DNA of 6,483 nt from Nostoc cf. edaphicum LEGE 07299 (GCF_015207245.1 NZ_JADEXF010000210.1:1-6483), one strand, 5' to 3'. Positions 1 through 5,263 are shown, counted from the first letter of the stretch. Numbers and translations are program-made. The notes: generated by a model from the sequence alone, not told the origin.

Positions 1-69
1 GTTTGGAGAGAGGTCAAACTGTAATGTATCTAAACGAGAACCGCTATAAATGAAGATATTTTCAGACAT
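1..69 (-). CDS. 5' end of an unidentified gene (partial, runs off the window)
   Basis: Reading the minus strand from an ATG at 69-67 gives 23 open codons to the window edge. The protein begins MSENIFIYSGSRLD and then LQFDLSPN. Its ATG overlaps the TGA stop of the nucleotidyltransferase in an ATGTCTGA arrangement (8-bp overlap), the usual sign of translational coupling within an operon. A weak purine stretch (AGAAG) lies about 9-13 bases upstream of the start, inside the preceding gene. The visible part is too short to assign a family. The coupling suggests it works with the nucleotidyltransferase, for example as supplier or consumer of the nucleotide-activated compound, but that is inference. 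Confidence 0.6.
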   Translation of the reverse strand, partial: MSENIFIYSGSRLDTLQFDLSPN

Positions 70-817
70 TTTCTGCGACTTCTATTTGAGGTAAAATCTC
101 GTTTTGGGCGCGTTGAATATCCTGGGGAAAATCGATTTCGAGCCAAGGTAATCCAGTAATATCTTCGTAGCCAAATGTTTCTGGAGTTTCTAAGAGCAGA
201 TCCCGAATTACTTCTTCATAAGGTTCATTATCGCGTCCGTCTGCAACATATTGTTCTGTGCGAATCGCAAGACGGCGAGCAACAGGACTTTCAAAACGAA
301 AGAATCCTACTGACTCACCCGCAAAATCATAAGCTAAACCAGGAACTACTTGTTTACGAAACTCCACGAAATAATTATCTCTAACACAAAGCTTTACGGG
401 TTCATCTCCCGGTTCAAAATCCCGATCTAATAAAAAGCTGTTGGGGATATTTGTCTTTACCAATCGTTCGATGATGCGGCGATCGCACAATACATCTGCA
501 TCCATTAATAATATGTCATCGCCAGCAACTAAATGCTGACGTACAGTCCAAAGGCTGATCGTACTGCCTTTGGTGTAGTCAGGATTATAAATTGTACTGA
601 CCCAACTTTCGGCTCCTAATCCTTTGATTTCATCCTGAATTCTTTCTGCTTGATAACCCACAGCAATCACTACTTCATCAATTTGGTAATGACGGAGATA
701 GTTAAAATGGCGCTCTAGTAGAGATTTGCCGTTAAATTTCAGTAAGCATTTGGGTTGGATTTGCCCGTCTTTACCTAAGCGTCGTCCAACGCCAGCAGCT
801 AAGATAATTGCCTTCAT
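62..817 (-). CDS. Nucleotidyltransferase, phosphocholine cytidylyltransferase (LicC)-like
   Basis: Predicted soluble enzyme that transfers a nucleotide, probably CMP from CTP, onto a phosphorylated alcohol or sugar. The N-terminus MKAIILAAGVGRRL with PK at residues 22-23 is the nucleotide-binding loop of the NTP_transferase fold. The metal-binding D-x-D is at 106-108 (LMDADVL). A second acidic cluster, EID at 227-229 with D233, near the C-terminus is typical of LicC-like cytidylyltransferases. The 251-residue length matches single-domain members. The ATG at 817-815 is preferred to an in-frame TTG at 823-821 because the conserved strand begins directly at MKAIILAAG; only a weak GGTGA precedes it. 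The next gene overlaps its stop, and a CDP-alcohol phosphatidyltransferase lies upstream on the same strand, which favours a CDP-activated product. The substrate (phosphocholine, inositol phosphate, aminoethylphosphonate or another) cannot be read from the sequence. Confidence 0.85.
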   Translation of the reverse strand: MKAIILAAGVGRRLGKDGQIQPKCLLKFNGKSLLERHFNYLRHYQIDEVVIAVGYQAERIQDEIKGLGAESWVSTIYNPDYTKGSTISLWTVRQHLVAGDDILLMDADVLCDRRIIERLVKTNIPNSFLLDRDFEPGDEPVKLCVRDNYFVEFRKQVVPGLAYDFAGESVGFFRFESPVARRLAIRTEQYVADGRDNEPYEEVIRDLLLETPETFGYEDITGLPWLEIDFPQDIQRAQNEILPQIEVAENV

Positions 818-875
818 CGTCAAATCACCAACAGTAGCTTAGACACCAGTAAATCTGGAAATTTTCCCAGTATTT

Positions 876-881
876 TATAAT
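876..881 (+). promoter_or_regulatory. Candidate -10 box (TATAAT) in the divergent spacer
   Basis: A perfect TATAAT lies 45 bases upstream of the ATG at 926, in the AT-rich 108-bp spacer between the divergent starts of the nucleotidyltransferase and the small plus-strand gene. No good -35 box is visible about 17 bases upstream, so this is a weak promoter call for the plus-strand gene. The minus strand of the same stretch has TTGAGC followed by TAAAAT with a short 15-base spacer, a still weaker possibility for the nucleotidyltransferase. Confidence 0.3.
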
Positions 882-925
882 GACTGTATTTTGCTCAATT
901 CAACGTTTATTAACTAATTCTTAAC

Positions 926-1258
926 ATGGAAGAAACAGTAACTCTGTATCGCCCTACTGGACCAAAAGAGCTAGAACTGGTTAAACAAAGCGACTACACC
1001 AAATGGCCGCCGAGACTACCTGAACAGCCAATTTTTTACCCCGTTACAAACGAGCACTATGCCCAGGAAATTGCTACTAAATGGAATATTAGGGACAGTG
1101 GCGTAGGTTATCTTACACAGTTTGAGGTTAAGAAAATTTTCATGGATAAGTATGAAGTTCATCAGGTTGGGGCTTCATATCATACAGTTCCTCCGTGTTC
1201 TCTGTGCCTCTGTGGTTCGATTTTTCGTTACCTGTGCGTAAGTTTTAATCTAGTTTGA
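926..1258 (+). CDS. Small protein like 'ADP-ribosylation/crystallin J1' family, C-terminus replaced by repeat
   Basis: The first ~87 residues (TLYRPTGPKELELV, then PPRLPEQPIFYPV at 28-40, then GYLTQFEVKK at 61-70 and VGAS at 81-84) resemble small cyanobacterial proteins of roughly 115-120 residues that databases name 'ADP-ribosylation/crystallin J1'. That name is an annotation tradition rather than a proven activity. In the family, as I recall it, the segment after the V-G-A/S-S motif continues with a conserved tryptophan/proline/acidic stretch. Here residues 88-110 are a Cys-rich tail (VPPCSLCLCG...) translated from a dispersed repeat. The ORF also overlaps the convergent CDP-alcohol phosphatidyltransferase tail-to-tail by 9 bp. 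The gene is thus probably a C-terminally truncated remnant, although it keeps a start and a stop. No Shine-Dalgarno sequence is seen. It is the only plus-strand gene in the window and interrupts the minus-strand cluster. Confidence 0.6.
   Translation: MEETVTLYRPTGPKELELVKQSDYTKWPPRLPEQPIFYPVTNEHYAQEIATKWNIRDSGVGYLTQFEVKKIFMDKYEVHQVGASYHTVPPCSLCLCGSIFRYLCVSFNLV
1188..1240 (-). repeat. Dispersed repeat copy A (…cacagaggcacagagaacac…)
   Basis: On the minus strand this stretch reads AACGAAAAAT (1229-1220), a few bases, then a core at 1215-1195 that matches 5200-5220 on the plus strand at 19 of 21 positions. The same AACGAAAAAT precedes the second copy (5150-5159). It forms the aberrant C-terminus of the plus-strand gene at 926. 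Such 'cagaggcgcagagaacac' units are a familiar intergenic repeat of Nostocales. The ends are approximate because only two copies are in view. Confidence 0.7.
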
Positions 1259-1855
1259 TTCAGATTGCGGGAGTGTCCAAAATTGCCAAATTACCCATAT
1301 ACCAAAGGTTGGCGCTCCAATTGTCGCTGCCATTAATAACGGCTCTAGTCCATTCAGTAAGGGAACTATAGGAAACAAATACAGCACGTCTTCAATGTCA
1401 AAGCCGGCGAAATTTGGTTGACGGCTGGCGTCTTTACCTAAACGTTGTTCCATTTGGTTTCGCAAATGAAAGATGCAAGCAACAGACACGCCAGATACTA
1501 TCCCCATCGCCAACGCCCACCAACCAAATTTTCCCTCCCTAAGACCATATCCAATACACACAAACAATAAAATATGGATGATGGCATCACTAGCAAGGTC
1601 ATATTGATGTCCCCATTTGCTGCTTTTCCCACTCAAACGAGCTAATTCACCGTCTGTATGATCGAGAAAGTTAGATAAAGCAAATAGCCATGCCCCAATG
1701 TTAACCCAAATGAGATCACCAACTGCGAGGGCGACAGCCGCTGCCAACCCTGTCAAAAGCCGCACTGTAGTAAGATGATTGGGGTTTACCCAACTGTCTT
1801 TTAGAGGTTTAATTAGCCAGTAAGCAAGTTGAGCATCCCAAGGCTTTGTGGTCAT
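1250..1855 (-). CDS. CDP-alcohol phosphatidyltransferase family membrane enzyme
   Basis: Predicted integral membrane enzyme that moves a phosphoalcohol from a CDP-alcohol to an acceptor alcohol, releasing CMP. The family signature D-G-x2-A-R-x8-G-x3-D-x3-D is intact: D68 G69, A72 R73, G82, D86 and D90, with the extra D65 four residues before the DG. These aspartates hold the catalytic metals. The upstream NPNHLTTVRLLTG (24-36) is the usual first cytoplasmic helix. Hydrophobic segments follow at about 36-62, 92-106, 112-130, 155-178 and 180-193. The 201-residue length is normal. No strong Shine-Dalgarno precedes the ATG at 1855. It shares the strand of the downstream nucleotidyltransferase, and the two activities occur fused in the archaeal/bacterial IPCT-DIPPS enzyme, which suggests one pathway. 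The substrate is unknown; phosphatidylinositol- or phosphatidylglycerol-type synthesis is also possible. Confidence 0.88.
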   Translation of the reverse strand: MTTKPWDAQLAYWLIKPLKDSWVNPNHLTTVRLLTGLAAAVALAVGDLIWVNIGAWLFALSNFLDHTDGELARLSGKSSKWGHQYDLASDAIIHILLFVCIGYGLREGKFGWWALAMGIVSGVSVACIFHLRNQMEQRLGKDASRQPNFAGFDIEDVLYLFPIVPLLNGLEPLLMAATIGAPTFGIWVIWQFWTLPQSESN

Positions 1856-1931
1856 AGATGAAGTTAAATTTGATCTGGTCTTGGAATATATATATAGCGG
1901 TTCTGATCTGGATGCAACATACGCTAGGGCA

Positions 1932-1964
1932 GCACTGCTATGCGCCCCTATTAGTCAAAACCTT
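1932..1964 (+). repeat. Direct repeat copy 1 (gcactgctatgcgcc…)
   Basis: This 33-base unit matches 2132-2164 at 30 of 33 positions. The two differ only in the four-base block after GCACTGCTATGCGCC (CCTA here, TTTC there) before the shared TTAGTCAAAACCTT. The offset between copies is exactly 200 bases. Confidence 0.8.
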
Positions 1965-1975
1965 TCCAAATCCCG

Positions 1976-1997
1976 TTTCCAACCTCTGGGCTGGAAA
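1976..1997. repeat. Hairpin 1: tttccaacc-tctg-ggctggaaa
   Basis: Nine-base arms with one mismatch close a TCTG loop. It is the first of four small stem-loops in a row and probably part of a dispersed repeat unit. Confidence 0.6.
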
Positions 1998-2009
1998 TGC
2001 ACTTCAATT

Positions 2010-2043
2010 GCGGTTCTGCCGCCAGCAAGGGAGGCGGAGCCTC
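2010..2043. repeat. Hairpins 2 and 3: gcgg-ttctg-ccgc and gaggc-gga-gcctc
   Basis: Two compact perfect stem-loops, at 2010-2022 (4-bp stem) and 2031-2043 (5-bp stem), separated by eight bases. Short as they are, their regular succession with hairpins 1 and 4 is unlikely to be chance. Confidence 0.55.
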
Positions 2044-2053
2044 TAGGACAGCA

Positions 2054-2074
2054 TTCCCAGTCTCCGACTGGGAA
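2054..2074. repeat. Hairpin 4: ttcccagtc-tcc-gactgggaa
   Basis: A perfect 9-bp stem with a three-base loop, the strongest hairpin of the series. The 'cattcccagtc…gactgggaacgag' unit is, to my recollection, a recurrent intergenic sequence in Nostocales. It lies downstream of the hpnI stop on the transcribed strand, but no U-tract follows, so a role as an intrinsic terminator is not supported. Confidence 0.65.
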
Positions 2075-2131
2075 CGAGACAATATGTAAAAGCTGGTTCT
2101 AGGCTGGCTTTCACGTTAAGTTGACACCTAT

Positions 2132-2164
2132 GCACTGCTATGCGCCTTTCTTAGTCAAAACCTT
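2132..2164 (+). repeat. Direct repeat copy 2, encoding the end of HpnI
   Basis: Second copy of the 33-base unit at 1932-1964 (30 of 33 identical). On the minus strand it provides the last eight codons of hpnI (KVLTKKGA) and the TAG stop at 2140-2138. Just to its left, TTAAGTTGACACC at 2116-2128 recurs as an exact inverted 13-mer at 6366-6378. Confidence 0.8.
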
Positions 2165-3382
2165 GATTGATAATTCATCATTTTTGTCTTCTGGTACTAA
2201 TAGCTTTCCATCTTTAGTTAGCTTCAGTTGTTGTCCCCGCCACTCCATAGTGTTGCCAATAAAGCCAAAACACCAAATAACAAAGCTTAACAAGTCGCAC
2301 CCAGGAACCAGCCACAGAAACTTTTTGACTATTGGATCTTTCAAACTGATAGTACCAACAACCCAAGCCATCACCAATCTTGTTACCCAACAAATACATA
2401 GTCCTAGCCATCCTATTATTGAACCATTAGTGGCAATCAGCAGCAGCAAGCTGGTAACGATACCATAGGTAAAAATTAGTCCTAGATAACCCCAAGGACG
2501 AGAAACTCGTTTACAAAACGCCCAACGAATCTGGCGCTTGATGACATCAATTAAGGTGTTGCTTTTATGTAGATGTTCAACTATGTAATCGGAAAGCACA
2601 ACTTTGTAACCTGCTTGGACAGGTAGATAGCCAAGTTGGAAATCATCTGCCAGATAATCTGCAATTGCTTCAAATCCACCGATGGCTTCTAATACTTTTT
2701 TAGGGATGGCAATGGTGCAACCAAAGGCATATTTTATACCATTTTCCTTGATGTTGCTAACTAAAACCGCAGCATGAAACTCAGTAGTAGTATTAATAGC
2801 CTCTAATATCGATATCCATCCTTGAGTTAAGGATCGATACATACAAGTAACGACACCCACGCTTTCGTCTTGCAATGGCTGGATAACTCTTTGCAAATAG
2901 TCTGTTCCAACTCGGATGTCACTATCAGCAAGGACTAAAATTTCGTATTTAGCTTTGGTTGCAGCATTGGCCAAATTGCTAACTTTCAGGTTTGTACCGA
3001 TGACGCGATCGCTTACAATCAACAAAATATCCAAATCTGAAAAATTCTGGATTATTTTATCTACAACCTCTATGCAAGGGTCTTGAGAGTTTCGCACAGC
3101 AAAGATGATTTGATATTTTGGATAGTTCTGTTGACAAAATGAGGCTAGGTTTTCATAAGCATCCCTATCAAGTCCACAAATGGGTTTGAGAATACTAACA
3201 GGTGGATGAAACTCTTGATTAACTGCCTGGGGAGCAGCAAAAAAACTTATTGCTGCATAAATTGCATAGCAATAAAATAATACAGATGGTATGCACAAAA
3301 TTAGAAGAAAATTACTAGCGATCGCCTGAAGATTTGTTAAGAATGTAGATGCAAACATAGCCAGTAAATTATTTTTGTGCAT
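2138..3382 (-). CDS. hpnI: HpnI, hopanoid-specific membrane glycosyltransferase (GT21/ceramide glucosyltransferase-like)
   Basis: In studied bacteria HpnI transfers N-acetylglucosamine from UDP-GlcNAc to bacteriohopanetetrol, the first step toward glucosaminyl-BHT and BHT cyclitol ether. An N-terminal membrane helix (about 22-50) precedes a GT-A domain beginning PPVSILKPICGLD (60-72). The metal-binding D-S-D is at 153-155, the ADD containing the catalytic aspartate at 245-247, and Q-x-x-R-W (QIRW) at 284-287; these are the D1, D2, D3 and (Q/R)xxRW marks of GT21. Hydrophobic helices at about 299-317, 320-345 and 355-376 are followed by the family-typical WRGQQLKLTKDGKL (381-394). At 414 residues it is somewhat longer than usual (about 370-390). 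The excess lies in the first residues and in a tail partly encoded by repeat DNA. M9 (3358) is an alternative start; neither start has a clear Shine-Dalgarno. hpnJ lies immediately upstream. Confidence 0.9.
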   Translation of the reverse strand: MHKNNLLAMFASTFLTNLQAIASNFLLILCIPSVLFYCYAIYAAISFFAAPQAVNQEFHPPVSILKPICGLDRDAYENLASFCQQNYPKYQIIFAVRNSQDPCIEVVDKIIQNFSDLDILLIVSDRVIGTNLKVSNLANAATKAKYEILVLADSDIRVGTDYLQRVIQPLQDESVGVVTCMYRSLTQGWISILEAINTTTEFHAAVLVSNIKENGIKYAFGCTIAIPKKVLEAIGGFEAIADYLADDFQLGYLPVQAGYKVVLSDYIVEHLHKSNTLIDVIKRQIRWAFCKRVSRPWGYLGLIFTYGIVTSLLLLIATNGSIIGWLGLCICWVTRLVMAWVVGTISLKDPIVKKFLWLVPGCDLLSFVIWCFGFIGNTMEWRGQQLKLTKDGKLLVPEDKNDELSIKVLTKKGA

Positions 3383-3429
3383 TTACTTATTTGGCTGGGT
3401 TATCGTCAATTCCTCTATAAAAATAACCA

Positions 3430-3439
3430 ACAACTAACC
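3430..3439. repeat. Left copy of 10-bp direct repeat (putative target-site duplication)
   Basis: ACAACTAACC here is repeated exactly at 3576-3585. The two copies abut the outer ends of the palindromic element at 3440-3575, as expected of a duplication made on insertion. A related tandem (TAACCAACAAC twice) would exist in the reconstructed empty site, so part of the match could predate insertion. Confidence 0.6.
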
Positions 3440-3575
3440 CAATACGGTTCAGTTAAGGCTAAAACATAAAACTGGTGTAGGTTGGGTTGAGGAACGAAAC
3501 CCAACATTATCAAGCCTTTGTTGGGTTTCACTTCGTTCAACCCAACCTACGATTCTTCTTAACTGAAGCGTATTG
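3440..3575. mobile_element. MITE-like palindromic element between hpnJ and hpnI
   Basis: This 136-bp non-coding element has terminal inverted repeats of 18 bases: CAATACGGTTCAGTTAAG at 3440-3457, against the complement of 3558-3575, with 17 of 18 matching. Inside, a second long pair of arms (3477-3506 and 3519-3550, starting GTAGGTTGGGTTGA) matches apart from a small two-base length difference and a few substitutions. The whole folds into one long hairpin. It has no ORF, so it would need a transposase in trans. The 'gtaggttgggttga…' palindrome is a familiar cyanobacterial intergenic sequence. Flanking 10-bp direct repeats support insertion. It separates two genes of one pathway and, if transcribed, would place a very stable stem-loop in the intercistronic RNA. 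Confidence 0.85.
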
Positions 3576-3585
3576 ACAACTAACC
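3576..3585. repeat. Right copy of 10-bp direct repeat, overlapping the hpnJ stop
   Basis: ACAACTAACC on the plus strand contains the complement of the hpnJ stop codon (TAG at 3582-3580) and its last sense codon (GGT). It matches 3430-3439 exactly and abuts the right end of the palindromic element. Confidence 0.6.
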
Positions 3586-5034
3586 AACAACTACTGATTC
3601 TGCTTTTACTGTCCCTTGGGTACGACGATCTTTTAAGTAAGAGAAAAATTCCCGCCCTTCACGCAAGCGACGCACTAACATTTGGGGATCGGTGAGCATT
3701 TCACCAACAATTGGAATAATCGCTCTGGGACGGAAGTAAAACTTCCGATACATCCTTTCAACTGCATCCTCAATTTCAGCACTGGAGAGATTTGGATATT
3801 GCAGTGTAGACATTTGAATTCCAGAACTAGCAACTAAAGAACTGTTGCTAAACCAATTATTTTCTTGTGCTTGACGATAAAGTTCTGTTCCAGGATATGG
3901 AGCTGCTATAGAAACCTGAATTGTATGCGGACTAATCTCGCAAGCAAACCGGACTGTTTCTTCAATTGTTTTTTGGGTTTCATCGGGTAAACCAATAATA
4001 AATGTGCCGTGTACGGTAATGCCAAGTTTATGACAATTTTCCATAAACTTTCGCGCTACTTCCAGCTTGATTCCTTTCTTAATCCCATCTAAAATTTGCT
4101 GATTTCCAGATTCAAATCCGACTAATAGTAGGCGTAAGCCATTATTACGTAGTTGTTTAAGAGTGTCATAATCTAGATTTGCACGGGCGTTGCAACTCCA
4201 AGTCAGCTTGAGTCGCCGCAGATGTTCGCTAATTGCGATCGCTCGATGTTTGTCTATAGTAAATGTGTCATCATCAAACATATATTCCCGCACTTTGTCA
4301 CCGAAGATCGCTTTCGCTTCTTCCATTTCACGCCCAACAGCTTCGGGGCTTTTTGTGCGGTATAAGTGTCCACCAATTGTTTGCGGCCAAAGACAGAAGG
4401 TACATTTTGCCGGACAGCCTCGCCCAGTATAAAAGGAAATGTATGGATGCAATAAGTAGCCAATAAAGTATTTGGTAATATCTAGATCGCGGTGATAAAT
4501 CGGCAATACACTGGGCATCGAATCCCAATCGTGAATCAAGGGACGATCTTGATTATGATGGATATTACCCTGGCGATCGCGGTAGCTTAAACCTGTGATT
4601 TCTTCCCAAGATTTATCTTCGGCTATTTCTTTGCAGGTATAGTCAAATTCGTGACGACACACAAAGTCAATGATTGGGTTTTCAACCAGCGTCTGTTCTG
4701 GTAATACTGCTACGTGCGCTCCAATTAAGCCAATCTTGACATCAGGGTTTTGAGCTTTGATTGTTTCGGCACACTTCACATCATTAGCCAGCGAAGGCGT
4801 GCTGGTGTGCATGATAATTAGCTCGTAATCTTGAGCAATTTCGATGACATCTTCTACTGTTTGACCGTGTGGGGGTGCATCAATAAGCTTGCTACCAGGC
4901 ACAAGGGCTGCGGGTTGCGCTAGCCATGTCGGATACCAGAAGGAAGTAATTTCGCGCTTGGCTTGGTATCGGGAACCTGCACCACCATCAAACCTATCGA
5001 AGGAAGGAGGACTGAGAAACAAAGTTTTTTTCAC
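3580..5034 (-). CDS. hpnJ: HpnJ, hopanoid B12-binding radical SAM enzyme (BHT cyclitol ether synthesis)
   Basis: HpnJ is a radical SAM enzyme shown in Burkholderia to be needed to turn glucosaminyl-BHT into BHT cyclitol ether by ring contraction. The N-terminus KTLFLSPPSFDRFDGGAGSR and the following AKREITSFWYPTWLAQPAAL (about 3-44) are highly characteristic of the family. Residues ~40-140 form a cobalamin-binding-like Rossmann domain (IGLIGAHVAVLPE at 101-113). The SAM-cluster motif C-x3-C-x2-C is C207, C211, C214 (GRGCPAKCTFC), with later radical SAM marks GFESG (306-310) and GLPDET (348-353). The 484-residue length is normal. The start is GTG at 5034-5032, preceded by AAAAGGAAA at suitable distance; an in-frame TAG ten codons upstream rules out a much earlier start. 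hpnI follows, now 197 bp away because of an inserted palindromic element. HpnK, the deacetylase acting between HpnI and HpnJ, is not in the window. Confidence 0.94.
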   Translation of the reverse strand: MKKTLFLSPPSFDRFDGGAGSRYQAKREITSFWYPTWLAQPAALVPGSKLIDAPPHGQTVEDVIEIAQDYELIIMHTSTPSLANDVKCAETIKAQNPDVKIGLIGAHVAVLPEQTLVENPIIDFVCRHEFDYTCKEIAEDKSWEEITGLSYRDRQGNIHHNQDRPLIHDWDSMPSVLPIYHRDLDITKYFIGYLLHPYISFYTGRGCPAKCTFCLWPQTIGGHLYRTKSPEAVGREMEEAKAIFGDKVREYMFDDDTFTIDKHRAIAISEHLRRLKLTWSCNARANLDYDTLKQLRNNGLRLLLVGFESGNQQILDGIKKGIKLEVARKFMENCHKLGITVHGTFIIGLPDETQKTIEETVRFACEISPHTIQVSIAAPYPGTELYRQAQENNWFSNSSLVASSGIQMSTLQYPNLSSAEIEDAVERMYRKFYFRPRAIIPIVGEMLTDPQMLVRRLREGREFFSYLKDRRTQGTVKAESVVVG

Positions 5035-5065
5035 AGATAGATTTCCTTTTGCAGGTTTTAGCTAA

Positions 5066-5092
5066 CACTTTTTTAGGATAAAACCTAAAGTG
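5066..5092 (-). promoter_or_regulatory. Imperfect hairpin in the hpnJ leader
   Basis: TTTAGG (5072-5077) and CCTAAA (5084-5089) face each other around a six-base AT loop. The match is extended by CAC/GTG after a three-base bulge. It lies about 32-58 bases upstream of the hpnJ GTG and could be an operator or leader stem-loop. No convincing -35/-10 pair was found nearby, so function is unproven. Confidence 0.3.
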
Positions 5093-5144
5093 CAGCAGAT
5101 GCGATCGCAGTTCTAAATCATTCATTAAATTTTCTATTTCTCTC

Positions 5145-5235
5145 TCTTTAACGAAAAATATTTTTTAATCGTAGACGCAAAGCGGCTTGCCGCAGGCTAC
5201 CGCAGAGGCGCAGAGAACACAGAGAGCGGCGAAAT
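5145..5235 (+). repeat. Dispersed repeat copy B (…cgcagaggcgcagagaacac…), interrupted
   Basis: AACGAAAAAT (5150-5159) and the core at 5200-5220 match repeat copy A at 1188-1240 in the opposite orientation (10/10 and 19/21). In this copy the two parts are pushed apart by an extra AT stretch and a 30-bp palindromic element at 5171-5200. It occupies part of the 416-bp gene-free spacer between hpnJ and the MBL-fold gene. Confidence 0.7.
5171..5200. repeat. 30-bp palindromic element nested in repeat copy B
   Basis: The unit begins GTAG and ends CTAC, and contains the perfect stem-loop GCGG-CTTG-CCGC in its centre. 'gtagacgc…gcggcttgccgcaggcta' sequences are a recurrent small repeat of Nostoc-type genomes. 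Its position inside the otherwise shared repeat suggests it inserted there. Confidence 0.65.
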
Positions 5236-5238
5236 AGA

Positions 5239-5263
5239 GATTTTCACTACTGATTTAGGATTG
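5239..5263 (+). repeat. Direct repeat: gattttcac…atttaggattg, first copy
   Basis: This 25-base unit matches 5371-5396 with about three differences including a one-base gap. Both carry GATTTTCAC at the left and TTTAGGATTG at the right. They look like ends of the same family of small palindromic elements packed into this spacer. Confidence 0.6.

Larger units (their letters stand above)
1885..2165. repeat. Composite intergenic repeat region between hpnI and the phosphatidyltransferase
   Basis: This spacer contains no credible gene. It starts with an AT tract (TATATATATAG, about 1887-1897), followed by copy 1 of a direct repeat (1932-1964), four consecutive short hairpins (1976-1997, 2010-2022, 2031-2043, 2054-2074), and copy 2 of the direct repeat (2132-2164), which enters the hpnI coding end. 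The dense small palindromes and the similarity of its right part to 6341-6378 point to dispersed, non-coding cyanobacterial repeats rather than a gene. Open frames crossing it on the plus strand look spurious. Confidence 0.7.

Noticed and set aside
818..823. TTG start two codons upstream for the nucleotidyltransferase
   Set aside because: The conserved N-terminal strand starts exactly at the ATG (817), so the extra two residues from TTG are unnecessary.
1848..2102. Plus-strand frames of 62-84 codons across the repeat region
   Set aside because: They are translated repeat hairpins with no family resemblance or ribosome binding site. One begins inside the phosphatidyltransferase start region.
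1932..2164. CRISPR array or riboswitch
   Set aside because: There are only two repeat copies with non-identical centres and a 167-base interval, and no cas gene. The hairpins lie at the 3' side of hpnI rather than in a conserved 5' leader.
2121..2468. 115-codon plus-strand frame opposite the hpnI 3' end
   Set aside because: It lies almost wholly antisense to the conserved C-terminal part of hpnI and starts inside repeat DNA. There is no ribosome binding site and the composition is low-complexity.
2138..3382. HpnI gene as a cellulose synthase or generic GT2
   Set aside because: The ceramide-glucosyltransferase-like D1/D2/D3/QxxRW spacing, the membrane layout, the WRG…DGKL tail and adjacency to hpnJ fit HpnI better.
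4190..4528. Several 66-80-codon frames on both strands inside hpnJ
   Set aside because: They overlap the most conserved radical SAM part of hpnJ and are shadows of it.
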